From the NCBI RefSeq assembly GCF_019061185.1, contig NZ_JAHQZU010000002.1:186001-250000 (forward strand): a stretch of DNA of 64,000 bases. Direction: 5' to 3'. The stretch comes from Paracoccus sp. Z118. Its GTDB lineage: Bacteria > Pseudomonadota > Alphaproteobacteria > Rhodobacterales > Rhodobacteraceae. Below are positions 36,853-46,061 of the stretch, piece after piece (the first letter of the stretch is position 1; each line of letters starts with the position of its first letter). The position numbers were made by a program, and so were the translations under genes. The notes under the pieces are model-generated. The model saw only the letters and a list, made by a program, of their open reading frames with translations, was not told the origin of the DNA and made no database searches.

Positions 36853-37779
36853 GTGCTGGCGATATTCCTGCAGACGCTGCCGTTCTTTGCGTTGATCGGA
36901 CTGGGCTGGGTCGCCGGGCGCACCCGCTTCTTCCCGGCCGAGGCGACGGCCTGGCTGACCCGCTTCGTCTTCTATTTCGCATTGTCGGCGATGCTGTTCC
37001 GCTTTGCCGCGACGCTGGACCTTGCCGCGCTGTTCGACTGGCGCTTCGTTCTGGCCTATCTGGTCGGATCGGGCGCGGTCTGGGCGGCGGGCTTCGTGGT
37101 CGCCCGCCGCCGGGGCGCCTCGCCCGCCGAGGCGGCGATGGAGGCGCATACCGGCATGACGGGCAATACCGGCTTTCTCGGCGTGCCGATGCTGGTCGTC
37201 ATGTTGGGCGAGCCGGCCATCGGGCCGGTGCTGATGGTGCTGACGCTGGACATGATCGTGTTCTCGACGGTCATCACGCTGATCATCGCGGCTTCGCGGC
37301 ACCAGCGGGTGGGCCTTGCCACGTTGCTGGCGGCGCTGCGCGGGGTGATCGCCAACCCGATGATCGTGTCGATGGCCGCCGGGCTGGCCTGGGCGGCGCT
37401 GAGCCTGCCGCTGCCCGCGCCCGCCGCCGAGTTCCTGACGCTGCTCGGCAATGCCGCGACGCCCGGCGCGCTGTTCGCCATCGGCGCCTCGCTGGCCGCC
37501 CGCCCCGTGGGACGGATCGGCCCGGCCGCATGGCTCAGCTTCGCCAAGCTGGTGCTGCATCCCGCCGCCGTGGCGCTGGCGGCGCTGGCCTTCGGCGTCG
37601 CCTCGGGGCCTGCGGGCGTCATGGTGGCCGCCGCGGCGCTGCCGGTGGCGGGCAATGTCTACATGCTCGCCCATCATTTCCGGGTCGCCGAGCAGCGGGT
37701 CTCGGCCGCGATCCTCATCTCCACCGCGGTCAGCATCCTGACCATTCCCGCAGTGATCCATGCCATTTCGAAAGGGTGA
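36853..37779 (+). CDS. AEC family transporter (auxin efflux carrier-like)
   Basis: A 308-residue membrane protein with about ten helices and the family's two inverted repeats. Typical segments are FFALIGLGWVAGRTRFF at the start and GMTGNTGFLGVPMLVVM, with AATPGALFAIGASLA in the second half. The start is GTG at 36853, with AGGAGGGG ending 8 bases before. Known members export malate or malonate; substrate unknown. It precedes the crotonase gene by 3 bases, so the two are one unit. Confidence 0.88.
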   Translation: MLAIFLQTLPFFALIGLGWVAGRTRFFPAEATAWLTRFVFYFALSAMLFRFAATLDLAALFDWRFVLAYLVGSGAVWAAGFVVARRRGASPAEAAMEAHTGMTGNTGFLGVPMLVVMLGEPAIGPVLMVLTLDMIVFSTVITLIIAASRHQRVGLATLLAALRGVIANPMIVSMAAGLAWAALSLPLPAPAAEFLTLLGNAATPGALFAIGASLAARPVGRIGPAAWLSFAKLVLHPAAVALAALAFGVASGPAGVMVAAAALPVAGNVYMLAHHFRVAEQRVSAAILISTAVSILTIPAVIHAISKG

Positions 37780-37782
37780 ACC

Positions 37783-38589
37783 ATGCGCAAGATCTCGGAA
37801 CTCCAGCTCACCAACCTGCTGTTCTCGATGGACGAGGACGGCATCGCGGTCGTCACGCTGAACCGCCCCGCCAAGCGCAACGCGCTGGATTCGACGACGG
37901 TGGAGGAGCTGGTCGAGCTGTTTTCCACCCTGCCCCGCGCCGGCGCCCGCGCCTGCGTGCTGCGGGCCGAAGGGCCCCATTTCTGCGCCGGGCTGGATCT
38001 GGTGGAGCATTGGCAGGCCGACCGCTCGGCCGCCGATTTCATGCATCTGTGCCTGCGCTGGCACGAGGCGTTCAACAAGATGGAATATGGCGGCGTGCCG
38101 ATCATCGCCGCGCTGAAGGGCGCGGTCGTCGGCGGGGGGCTTGAACTCGCGTCGGCCGCCCATATCCGGGTGGCCGACCAGTCCACCTATTTCGGCCTCC
38201 CCGAGGGGCAACGCGGCCTTTTCACCGGCGGGGGGGCCACGATCCGGGTGGCCGACCTGATCGGCAAGGCGCGGATGATCGACATGATGCTGACCGGCCG
38301 GCTCTATCGCGGGCAGGAAGCGGTGGATGTCGGCCTTGCGCAGTATCTGGTGGAGGACAGCGAAGCCAAGGCGATGGAGCTTGCCCGCGCCGCCGCCCAG
38401 AACCCGCCGCTGTCGAACTTCGCCATCTGCTCGGCTATCTCGCACATGCAGAACATGTCCGCGCTGGACGCCGCCTATGCCGAGTCGGTCGTCGCCGGCG
38501 TCGTCAACACGCAGGAAGCGGCCAAGGCGCGGCTGGAAGCCTTCGCCATGGGCACGGCGGCCCGCATCAAGCCCGATCAGAACCAGTAG
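37783..38589 (+). CDS. Crotonase / enoyl-CoA hydratase family protein
   Basis: A 268-residue crotonase-fold enzyme. The oxyanion-hole segments are [14 protein letters not shown] and [38 protein letters not shown] follows. The usual Glu in the second position of the hydratase pair is not obvious, so it could be an isomerase or lyase instead of a hydratase. It is co-directional with the AEC permease. Exact CoA substrate unknown. Confidence 0.88.
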   Translation: MRKISELQLTNLLFSMDEDGIAVVTLNRPAKRNALDSTTVEELVELFSTLPRAGARACVLRAEGPHFCAGLDLVEHWQADRSAADFMHLCLRWHEAFNKMEYGGVPIIAALKGAVVGGGLELASAAHIRVADQSTYFGLPEGQRGLFTGGGATIRVADLIGKARMIDMMLTGRLYRGQEAVDVGLAQYLVEDSEAKAMELARAAAQNPPLSNFAICSAISHMQNMSALDAAYAESVVAGVVNTQEAAKARLEAFAMGTAARIKPDQNQ

Positions 38590-38677
38590 GATCGAAATAA
38601 GCGCCAGCACCTGTCCCCGCGATTCGCCTGCGCGGACAGACTGGCGCGGAAAGCTTTACGCCGGGTTTACGGGCGCT

Positions 38678-39019
38678 TCAGACCGCGCGGATCAACTTGG
38701 AATCGAACACCCGCAGCACGGCCTTGAGGTCGTGGCCGCGTTTCAGGACCCGGCCATCCATGCCGATCACCGCATATTGCCCCTGCGCGGCCCGCAGCTT
38801 CGGGCGCTTCTCGATCCGGTAGATGGGGGTTTCCGCCGCGCGGCGGAAGATGCTGAACACCGCCACCTCGCGCAGAAAGGACATGGCGTAGTCGCGCCAT
38901 TCGCCCGCCGCGACCATGCGGCCATAGACCGAAAGGATCGCGGACAGCTCGGCCCGGTCGAAGGCGGTCTGCTCGGGGGCGGGCCGGTGGGGCGGCGCGG
39001 GGGGAAGCTGGCTCAGCAT
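38678..39019 (-). CDS. DUF2794 family protein
   Basis: A 113-residue protein matching the alphaproteobacterial DUF2794 family: FDRAELSAILSVYGRMVAAG and EWRDYAMSFLREVAVFSIFRR-type sequence, then PIYRIEKRPKLR and LKRGHDLKAVLRV. Function unknown; the fold is probably small and soluble. I chose ATG 39019 because family sequence starts soon after; ATG 39061 would add 14 unrelated residues. It converges with the crotonase gene. Confidence 0.88.
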   Translation of the reverse strand: MLSQLPPAPPHRPAPEQTAFDRAELSAILSVYGRMVAAGEWRDYAMSFLREVAVFSIFRRAAETPIYRIEKRPKLRAAQGQYAVIGMDGRVLKRGHDLKAVLRVFDSKLIRAV

Positions 39020-39101
39020 GACCCCAAGGTGACATCCCGCCCCCCGCCGTTCAATGGGCAAGGGGCCGCGGACCGGCCCCCCCCCCGTTTTCAGCCCCGC
39101 A

Positions 39102-39383
39102 TCAGTAGCAGGCGACCTTCGCGATGCGGCTGTCGGTTCCGATCTCGACGTTCAGACGCTCGATGCGGTAATCCATCGTGACCGCGTCGCCCGGTCCGAT
39201 GATGCGCGTGCCGGCCGGCAGCAGCATCGTGTCCAGCACGGTCCGGGGCTGGCCGACGAGGCCCTGATAGCTGGAGGCCTTGCAGGCGTCGGTGTCAGGT
39301 TCGTCCACAACGGGAACCGGCTCGACGCAGGCGGTCAGGGCCAGCAGCGGCAGTGCCAGGAAAAAGCGGGTCGTCATTGTCAT
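39102..39383 (-). CDS. I78 family peptidase inhibitor lipoprotein (downstream copy)
   Basis: A 93-residue lipoprotein with a lipobox at LLALTAC (about residue 19). The mature part matches the I78 inhibitor family: CKASSYQGLVGQPRTVL, RIIGPGDAVTMDY and RLNVEIGTDSRIAKVACY, with two conserved Cys likely disulfide-bonded. Such proteins inhibit subtilisin-like serine proteases from a membrane anchor. It lies 8 bases after a second copy. Confidence 0.85.
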   Translation of the reverse strand: MTMTTRFFLALPLLALTACVEPVPVVDEPDTDACKASSYQGLVGQPRTVLDTMLLPAGTRIIGPGDAVTMDYRIERLNVEIGTDSRIAKVACY

Positions 39384-39391
39384 GCGCCTCC

Positions 39392-39730
39392 TCAGCCGCA
39401 ATCGATGTTCTGGATGTTGCCCATCTGGTCGAGGCGGAAGACGATCCGCAGCGGGTCGTATTCCTGGGGCTCGATCCCGCGATGCTCGACCACGCGATAG
39501 TCGCGGGTGATGCCGAGCGTGCGGATGACGCTGCCCGGCTGGCCCAAGGCCGAGACGTAGGTGCCCGCGTGGCAACCGTCAGGCTGGCGTTCCTGCAGGC
39601 CGGACACGCCGGTGACTGCCGGCACCTCCATCACGGGAAGCGGTTCGACCGCGGCGGGGGCGGGGGCGCAGGCGGCGAGGGGCGCGGCCACCAGGGCCAG
39701 GGCGAACATTTTGCGGATCATGTTGTCCAT
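39392..39730 (-). CDS. I78-like peptidase inhibitor lipoprotein (upstream copy)
   Basis: A 112-residue lipoprotein with lipobox APLAAC (about residue 21). It shares the I78 layout with its neighbour (PDGCHAGTYVSALGQPG, ITRDYRVVEHRG, LDQMGNIQNIDCG) but is more diverged and has a longer linker. The pair probably arose by tandem duplication. Start ATG at 39730; an internal ATG three codons on is possible. Confidence 0.75.
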   Translation of the reverse strand: MDNMIRKMFALALVAAPLAACAPAPAAVEPLPVMEVPAVTGVSGLQERQPDGCHAGTYVSALGQPGSVIRTLGITRDYRVVEHRGIEPQEYDPLRIVFRLDQMGNIQNIDCG

Positions 39731-39953
39731 TCGTTTGTCGTTGGTCGTTGTCGCGGAAGATGCGTGTGGTTCCCGCAGCATAGCGCAATCCTGCATGGGT
39801 TGAGAACCCGGCACCCGACCGCGCCGTTCAAGTTTGCGCGCCATCCTCTTGAACATTCCCGATTCCGCCCAAAAGCGCCTCCCTGCGCGCTTTATCGGCA
39901 GGGGATTCCGTGTCAGCCTGCGCCCATCCGAAACCACCCTGCAAGGATCCGCC

Positions 39954-41390
39954 ATGAACCGCCCGTTCCCGCACCAAGCCTCGTTCCGCGATTCCGTCGA
40001 TGCCATGTTCGCCGAGGCGGTCGCCCTGATGGACCTGCCGCCGGGGCTGGCCGAGAAGATCCGGGTCTGCAACTCGACCTATACGGTGCGGTTCGGGGTG
40101 CGGCTGCGGGGGCAGATCCACACCTTCACCGGCTACCGCTCGGTCCATTCCGAGCATCACGAGCCGGTCAAGGGCGGCATCCGCTACGCCCCCAGCGTCA
40201 ACCAGGACGAGGTCGAGGCGCTGGCGGCGCTGATGACCTACAAATGCGCGCTGGTCGAATTGCCCTTCGGCGGATCGAAAGGCGGGCTGCGGCTGGACCC
40301 GCGCGACTGGGATGCGGCCGAACTGGAGCAGATCACCCGCCGCTTCACCTATGAATTGTCCCGGCGGCGGCTGATCTCACCCAGCCAGAACGTCCCGGCG
40401 CCCGACATGGGCACAAGCGAGCGCGAGATGGCGTGGATGGCCGACGCCTACAAGCGGCTCCACCCCGAGGATATCGACGCCCGCGCCTGCGTGACCGGCA
40501 AGCCGATCGGCATGGGCGGGATCTCGGGCCGGGTCGAGGCCACGGGCCGCGGCGTGCAATACGCGCTGCGCGAGGTGTTCCGCACGCCCGAGCTGCTGGC
40601 GCGGGCCGGGCTGGAAGGCTCGCTCGAAGGACAGCGGATCGTCGTTCAGGGCCTTGGCAACGTGGGCTACCATGCCGCGTCCTTCCTGTCCTCCGAGGAC
40701 GGGGCGCGGATCATCGCGGTGGCCGAACGCGACGGCGCGGTGATGAACCCGGACGGGCTGAACATCGACGACCTGCGCGAGTATCTGCGCAAGAACGGCG
40801 GCGTGAAGGGCTTCCCCGGCGGCACGTTCGAGCCGGATTCGGCCCAGGCGCTGGAACTCGATTGCGACGTCCTGATCCCAGCGGCGATGGAGGCCGTCAT
40901 CAACGAGGAGAACGCCGGCCGCATCAAGGCGCGGCTGATACTGGAGGCGGCGAACGGCCCCACCACCGCCGGCGCCGACGCGATCCTGCGCAAGCGGGGC
41001 GTGGTGATCGTGCCCGACATGTATGCCAACGCGGGCGGGGTGACGGTCAGCTATTTCGAATGGGTCAAGAACCTCGGCCATATCACCTTCGGGCGGCTGG
41101 AACGGCGGCAGGAGGAAGACCGCCACCGCCTGCTGGTCGAGGAGCTGCAGCGGCTGTCGGCCGACACCGGCCTCGGCTGGACGCTGTCGGAGGGGTTCAA
41201 GCAGCGTTACCTGACGGGCGCGAGCGAGCTGGAGCTGGTCCGCTCGGGCCTCGACGACACGATGCGGGGGGCGTTCCAGCAGATGTTCGCGCAACTGCAC
41301 AACGACAGCCGGGTGCCGGACCTGCGGACGGCGGCGTTCATGGTATCGATCCGGCGGATCGCGGAAAGCTATCATTCGCTCGGGCTTTGA
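39954..41390 (+). CDS. Glu/Leu/Phe/Val dehydrogenase (glutamate dehydrogenase)
   Basis: A 478-residue hexameric-type dehydrogenase that interconverts glutamate and 2-oxoglutarate plus ammonia. Substrate and catalytic motifs are PVKGGIRYAPSVNQDEV, LPFGGSKGGL (catalytic Lys) and PAPDMGT; the nucleotide loop is VQGLGNVGYHAASFL. Residues VPDMYANAGGVTVSYFEWVKN are family-typical. AAGGA precedes ATG 39954. The cofactor (NAD or NADP) cannot be decided by eye. It stands alone, divergent from the lipoproteins. Confidence 0.92.
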   Translation: MNRPFPHQASFRDSVDAMFAEAVALMDLPPGLAEKIRVCNSTYTVRFGVRLRGQIHTFTGYRSVHSEHHEPVKGGIRYAPSVNQDEVEALAALMTYKCALVELPFGGSKGGLRLDPRDWDAAELEQITRRFTYELSRRRLISPSQNVPAPDMGTSEREMAWMADAYKRLHPEDIDARACVTGKPIGMGGISGRVEATGRGVQYALREVFRTPELLARAGLEGSLEGQRIVVQGLGNVGYHAASFLSSEDGARIIAVAERDGAVMNPDGLNIDDLREYLRKNGGVKGFPGGTFEPDSAQALELDCDVLIPAAMEAVINEENAGRIKARLILEAANGPTTAGADAILRKRGVVIVPDMYANAGGVTVSYFEWVKNLGHITFGRLERRQEEDRHRLLVEELQRLSADTGLGWTLSEGFKQRYLTGASELELVRSGLDDTMRGAFQQMFAQLHNDSRVPDLRTAAFMVSIRRIAESYHSLGL

Positions 41391-41510
41391 GGACGGCGGC
41401 TTCCGCCGCAGCCGCCTGACCGCCGATACCGCGACCTCTCTTGACGGGCGCCGTGCGGCCTGCGCCGGGTTGACAGGCCAGCGGCGCCGGCCGGCGTAAC
41501 GCGCAGGCGC

Positions 41511-41876
41511 TCACGACTTGCGCTCACGGCGTTCGGCCGCGGCCTCGTCGGTCAATTGCGCCAGCACCCGCGCACGGCCGAATTCCCGCGCGGCCTTCGC
41601 GCGGGCAGCCGCGAAACCGGGGGCGAGGCGCGACAGCTCCGCCTCGGCCCGCAGCAGGGAGTCGGCATTGCGGCCGGCGATCGCCGCCATCGCCCGCAAG
41701 TCCGGCAGCGAGTCCGGCGCGGCGGCGGCGCAAAGCTCCCCCAGCTCGCCGCGGATCGCGCCGACACGGGATTCGACGGCGACGACATGGGCGCGGAAGG
41801 CCGCGAACCGGCGCAGCTCCAGGTCGGATTTCAACTGCGCCACATGCGCGAGGGCGCGGAGCTTCGCTTCGGTCAT
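41511..41876 (-). CDS. Coiled-coil protein at end of flhB operon, FliJ-like
   Basis: A 121-residue, Ala/Arg/Glu-rich helical protein with no membrane segment (ALAHVAQLKSDLELRRFAAF to RVLAQLTDEAAAERRERKS). The size and helical-hairpin composition resemble FliJ-type export chaperones, but sequence identity is too weak to be certain. The start overlaps the flhB stop as ATGA, so it is the last gene of the leftward flagellar operon. Confidence 0.45.
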   Translation of the reverse strand: MTEAKLRALAHVAQLKSDLELRRFAAFRAHVVAVESRVGAIRGELGELCAAAAPDSLPDLRAMAAIAGRNADSLLRAEAELSRLAPGFAAARAKAAREFGRARVLAQLTDEAAAERRERKS

Positions 41877-42970
41877 GCCGCTCCTCCGCCCTGCCCGGCC
41901 CCCCAGCCCTGCCGCGCGCGCACCCGCATGGCCTCGGCAAAGCGGATCGCGGCGGCGACGGGGCCGAACTGGGCATGGGGGATTTCCTCGCCCAGCTTGA
42001 CCGTCGCGTGCAGGGCGCGGGCGCAGGGCGGGTCGGACCAGATCGGCACGTCATGGGCGCGGGCGCGTTCGCAGATGCGGGCCGCGACCTCGTCCACGCC
42101 CTTGGCCAGGCAGACCGGCGCCCGCCCGCTGCCCCGCTTCCATTCCAGCGCCACGGCGTAATGGGTGGGGTTCACGATCACCACGTCGGCCTTTTCGACA
42201 TCCGCCAGCATTGTTCCCAGTGCGATATCCACCGCCCGTTGCCTGCGGGCCTGCTTCAGATGCGGGTCGCCCTCGCTTTCCTTGTGCTCGTCCTGCACCT
42301 CCTTGCGGGTCATGCGGTTGCGGCGCAGGAACTCCAGCCGTTTCCAGAACAGGTCGATCCCGGCGAAGACGACCGCGATGGCCAGCGCCAGCAACAGCAC
42401 TTGCCGCATCAGCAGCGCAAGCGCGGCGGTCCACTGATCCTCCGCCAGAAAGGCCGCGCTGCCGAGCCGGCCCATGAGGCTGCGGAACAGCAGCCAGCCC
42501 CCCGCCGCGACAAGCGCGGCTTTCGCGAGCGACAGGGCGAAGGTCATCAGCCCCTGCCGGCCGAACTTCTGGCCCGCGTTCTTCAGCGGGTTGATACGGT
42601 TCAGGTCGGGCGACAGCTTCGAGGGCGTGAAGACGAAGCCGCGCTGCACCACCAGCCCCAGCAGCACCAGCGCAGCGGGCGCAGTCAGCAGCGCCAGCAC
42701 GATGACGCCGCTGCGCCGCCCCAGCGCGGTGGCGATGTCGAAGGCCGAGGCGGGCGCCACGGGCCATGCCTCCGCCCCCAGCAACCGCGCGGCCATCGCC
42801 GACCAGCCGCCGAGCGCGGCCGCCGCGACCATCGTCAGGGCAAGCACGCTGCCCAGCCAGGACAGCGCGGTCGATGTCTCCGGCGAGCGGGGGATGTCGC
42901 CCTTTTCGCGCGCCCGGCGCAGCTTCTGCTCGGACGGGTCGTGCTGGCGGTCCTCCTTGTCCTCGCTCAT
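41873..42970 (-). CDS. flhB: Flagellar export switch protein FlhB
   Basis: A 365-residue inner-membrane export gate protein. A basic N-terminus (DPSEQKLRRAREKGDIPRS) precedes four membrane helices and a cytoplasmic domain with the self-cleaving NPTH at residues 267-270 (VIVNPTHYAV). Cleavage there switches export from hook to filament subunits. The sequence looks complete and unbroken. It follows fliR by 9 bases and overlaps the coiled-coil gene. Confidence 0.95.
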   Translation of the reverse strand: MSEDKEDRQHDPSEQKLRRAREKGDIPRSPETSTALSWLGSVLALTMVAAAALGGWSAMAARLLGAEAWPVAPASAFDIATALGRRSGVIVLALLTAPAALVLLGLVVQRGFVFTPSKLSPDLNRINPLKNAGQKFGRQGLMTFALSLAKAALVAAGGWLLFRSLMGRLGSAAFLAEDQWTAALALLMRQVLLLALAIAVVFAGIDLFWKRLEFLRRNRMTRKEVQDEHKESEGDPHLKQARRQRAVDIALGTMLADVEKADVVIVNPTHYAVALEWKRGSGRAPVCLAKGVDEVAARICERARAHDVPIWSDPPCARALHATVKLGEEIPHAQFGPVAAAIRFAEAMRVRARQGWGAGQGGGAA

Positions 42971-42979
42971 CCGGCGCCC

Positions 42980-43717
42980 CTACGGCAGCACGGGAAGCGG
43001 CACCGACAGCACCGCGTCGGCCCAGATCCGCAGGATCGCGGGCGACATGACGGTCAGCGCGACCAGCGCCAGCAGGATCGCCGCCGGCGCGGCGATGAAG
43101 ACCACCGGCAGCGCCGGCATCACCCGCGCGATCACCCCCGACAGCGCCTGGAACAGGAAGCCGCCCAGCACGAAGGGCGCGGCGATCACCAGCGCGAGGC
43201 TGAAGCTGCTGCGGACCAGCTCCACGATGGCGGGAAGCAGCCCCTGAATGTCGGGCCAGCCGCCCGCCGGGCGCAGCCGCAGGCTGTCCGACAGAAGGTC
43301 GCAGACCATGATCGGCAGCCCCAGCGCCATCAGCACGGCAAGCCCGGCGAGATGCAGCAGGTTGCCGATCGGATGCGGCGCCATCTCGTTCGAGACGCCG
43401 AGTATCTGCGACAGCGAGGCGGTCTGCGCGATCGCCGTCGCCCCGATGTCGAGCGCCATCGCGATCAGCCGCACCATCAGCCCCAGCGCGGCGCCCGTCA
43501 CGATCTCGGCCGCGACCAGCAGACCAAGCGCGCCCGGCGTCGCGGCATCCGGCGCGGCGGTGGTTCCGGCCAGCAGCGGCGTCAGCGCGAATGCCAGCGC
43601 CACCCGCACCCGGACCGGCAGCGGCTGTTCCCCGAAGCCCGGCAGCGCCAGCAGGCAGGCCTGCACCCGCGCATAGACGAGGATCAGCGGCAGCAGCGCC
43701 GACGCGGTGAAGGTCAT
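42980..43717 (-). CDS. fliR: Flagellar export protein FliR
   Basis: A 245-residue membrane protein of the FliPQR export gate with about six hydrophobic segments (first LLPLILVYARVQACLLALPG, then VRVALAFALTPLLAG and TASLSQILGVSNEM-type sequence). The PGFG and LPVRVRVALA motifs are family typical. The start at 43717 overlaps the flhA-fragment stop as ATGA. No frameshift is seen. fliQ is not in the window. Confidence 0.93.
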   Translation of the reverse strand: MTFTASALLPLILVYARVQACLLALPGFGEQPLPVRVRVALAFALTPLLAGTTAAPDAATPGALGLLVAAEIVTGAALGLMVRLIAMALDIGATAIAQTASLSQILGVSNEMAPHPIGNLLHLAGLAVLMALGLPIMVCDLLSDSLRLRPAGGWPDIQGLLPAIVELVRSSFSLALVIAAPFVLGGFLFQALSGVIARVMPALPVVFIAAPAAILLALVALTVMSPAILRIWADAVLSVPLPVLP

Positions 43718-44770
43718 GTCTCGACCGTGCCCAGCAGCCGCATCCGGGCGGCGGGGTCCACCTCGTCGATGCCGAGGACCGGCCAGCCGATCCCCGCCGC
43801 CGCCGCCATGGCCCGGACGGCGCGGCGGCGGTGGTCGGGAACGATCAGCGCCGGCTGCGCCCCCGCCGCAAGCGTCGCGGCGGTGCGTTTCAGCTGCGCC
43901 GTCATCGACTGGATCAGCGGCTGGCTGAGCGCGCCCGGTTGGCGTCCCGCCTCGGCCTCGGCGCGGACGAACTCGGCCTCCCACCCCGGATGCAGCTGGA
44001 TCACGTCCAGCCGGCCTTCGGCGTCTGCCAGCTGTTCGGTGATCTGGCCGCGCAGGCGGCGGCGGACCACGTCGCAGGCAAGCTCGGGTTCGGCGCTGCG
44101 GGATTCATAGACCGCCTCGACGATCAGCGGCAGGTTGCGGATCGACACCCGCTCGGCCAGCAGCAGCCGCAGCACCGCCAGCAGCAGGTCGGGCGCCACC
44201 TTGTCGGGGATCATGCTGTCGAAGAGCCGCTGATAGGTCTGGGCCCGTCCCTCGTCGCTGAGCCCGCGCAGCTCCTGGATCAGCCGCTGCATGGCGGACA
44301 GGGTGAACAGCGCCGGCAGGTTGGCCTTGACGGTTTCCATCAGGTGGGTGGACAGCACCTCCATCGGGGTGACGACCGTCGCCCCTGCGATGGCGGCGCC
44401 GTCCTGATCGGCGGGCGGGATCCAGCAGGCGGGGCTGTCATAGACCGGCTCGCGCGTCGGATCGCCGGTCAACGCGGCCAGCGTCTCGGCGTCCCCCAGC
44501 GCGAGGATCTGGCCGGGGCGGAGGTTGCCGCGCGCGCGGACGACGCCGTGGATGCGGATGACGTAATCGCCGCCATCCAGCGACAGCGCATCGGTGATCC
44601 GCACCTCCGGCAGGATCACGCCGAGGCTGCGGGCGATGTGCAGGCGCAGGTTGTTGATGCGGGGGCCAAGGCCCCGCGCGCCGTCCAGCGCGCTGGCGAT
44701 GAGGTCGGGGCCGATCTCGACGCTGATCTCGTCGGTGTCGAGGATGTCGCCCATGCGCGGGCGGGTGTCG
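43714..44770 (-). pseudogene. flhA: flhA fragment: cytoplasmic half only
   Basis: About 346 codons (first in-frame ATG at 44754, MGDILDTDEISVEIGPDLIA) match the C-terminal cytoplasmic ring domain of FlhA, through LPALFTLSAMQRLIQEL and VVTPMEVLSTHLMETVK. FlhA is normally about 690 residues; the eight-helix membrane half is missing. FlhA-like reading continues only a few codons upstream (IDTRPRMGD) to about 44770-44780, where motA begins. No ribosome site precedes the ATG. A soluble FlhA cannot form the export gate, so I call it a pseudogene. Confidence 0.85.
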
Positions 44771-45515
44771 ATGCCACGAGGACGGACTTGATGACCTCGT
44801 AGAACGCCAGATCCTGCTTGGTCACCTCGCCCAGCCGCTGCGCCAGCGGCGCCACGAACCCATAGGCGAGGAACACGCCCAGGAACGTGCCGACCAGCGC
44901 CCCGCCGATCATCCCGCCCAGCACCTCGGGCGGCTGGTCGATCGAGCCCATCGTCTTGATGATCCCCAGCACCGCCGCCACGATCCCCAGCGCCGGCAGC
45001 GCGTCGGCCATGTTCTGCAGCGCGTGCGGGACATGCATCGCTTCGTCCTTCATCAGCGAGATGCGGCGGGCCAGCATGTCCTCGACCTGATAGGGGTCGT
45101 CATAGTTGAGGCTGGCCGAGCGCATGGTGTCGGTGATCAGCCTGACCGCCTGCTCGTCGGCGAGGATCTGCGGATAGGCCTGGAAGATGGCCGAGGTTTC
45201 CGGCGTCTCGATATGCTCCTCCAGCTCGACCGGGTTCGAGCGGGCCAGCCGCAGCAGCTGGAACAGCAGGCACAGCACCTGCTGGTGATCGGCATCGTGC
45301 CATTTCGGCCCCTTGAAGGCGCGAATCAGCCCGCCGAGCGTGTGCCGCAGCACCGCCGAACTGTTCGACAGCAGATAGGCGCCGACCGCCGCGCCGCCGA
45401 TCATCATCAGCTCGAACGGCAGCGAGTGCATGATGACGCTCATCTTGCCGCCGGCGAGGATGTAGCCGCCGAAGACCATCGCGACGGTCAGGACGATGCC
45501 GATGATGCCGAACAT
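44616..45515 (-). CDS. motA: MotA stator protein with foreign out-of-frame C-terminus
   Basis: Residues 1-248 are normal MotA: a stator subunit with four membrane helices, the cytoplasmic charge region (LLRLARSNPVELEEHIETP) and pore Pro residues in DALPALGIVAAVLGIIKTMG and YGFVAPLAQRL. After SVLVA (about base 44773) the frame enters flhA sequence in another frame and adds 51 Ser/Thr/Ala/Pro-rich residues before a stop. About 40 native C-terminal residues are lost. Stability and function are doubtful. No motB is in the window. Confidence 0.9.
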   Translation of the reverse strand: MFGIIGIVLTVAMVFGGYILAGGKMSVIMHSLPFELMMIGGAAVGAYLLSNSSAVLRHTLGGLIRAFKGPKWHDADHQQVLCLLFQLLRLARSNPVELEEHIETPETSAIFQAYPQILADEQAVRLITDTMRSASLNYDDPYQVEDMLARRISLMKDEAMHVPHALQNMADALPALGIVAAVLGIIKTMGSIDQPPEVLGGMIGGALVGTFLGVFLAYGFVAPLAQRLGEVTKQDLAFYEVIKSVLVASTPARAWATSSTPTRSASRSAPTSSPARWTARGALAPASTTCACTSPAASA

Positions 45516-45518
45516 GGG

Positions 45519-46061
45519 TCAGTCCTTCATGCTGCGGGGGGCGCCCATGCGGGCGGTCAGGATCGCCGCCTGCGAGGGCTCCAGCGCGGCGATGATGCGT
45601 GCGCCGACCTCGGGCTGGACGCGGGCGAGGATCTCGGCCCCGAAATCGGGGGGCAGCGCCCCTAGCACCTCGGCCGCCTCGGCCGGCTTCATCACGTCAT
45701 AGACGGCGATCAGCCGGGCGATCCCCTCATCCGCGCCCGTGGCGCGGGCGGTGCGCGTGTCGTCCAGCGCCTGTTTCGCGGCGCGAAGTTCGGTCAGGCG
45801 GGCCGTCAGCCGCTCCTCGGCGGCGGCGATCTCTGCCTCGCGCTGGTCCAGCGCCTCGATCCCGCGATCCACCGCGATGCCGCGCAGGCGCAGCGTCTCG
45901 GCCAGCGCCACCGCTTCGGGCACGTCGCCGCAGCCTTCCATGAGCGCCGGCGTCGCGGCGAAGGCGAGCATCCGGCTGCCGGGGTCCGCAAGCTGCGCGG
46001 CCTGCAGCGCCGCGACGGTGCCGAGCGCCAGTGCGGCGGTCATCAGAAGGCCCCTACGCAT
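45519..46061 (-). CDS. MotE family protein
   Basis: A 180-residue exported or membrane-anchored protein with an N-terminal hydrophobic segment (LLMTAALALGTVAALQAA), a coiled coil (about residues 60-105, ALDQREAEIAAAEERL) and a C-terminal helical domain (YDVMKPAEAAEVLGALPPDFG and ILARVQPEVGARIIAALEP) typical of MotE/MgtE-N-like proteins. MotE chaperones MotC in rhizobial motility. It ends 3 bases before motA and overlaps the preceding gene by 8 bases. Confidence 0.8.
   Translation of the reverse strand: MRRGLLMTAALALGTVAALQAAQLADPGSRMLAFAATPALMEGCGDVPEAVALAETLRLRGIAVDRGIEALDQREAEIAAAEERLTARLTELRAAKQALDDTRTARATGADEGIARLIAVYDVMKPAEAAEVLGALPPDFGAEILARVQPEVGARIIAALEPSQAAILTARMGAPRSMKD

Noticed and set aside
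35236-38610. 1124-codon minus-strand frame
   Set aside because: It covers mobA, DUF2478, tusA, the AEC permease and the crotonase in the wrong frame or strand and has no recognisable domain.
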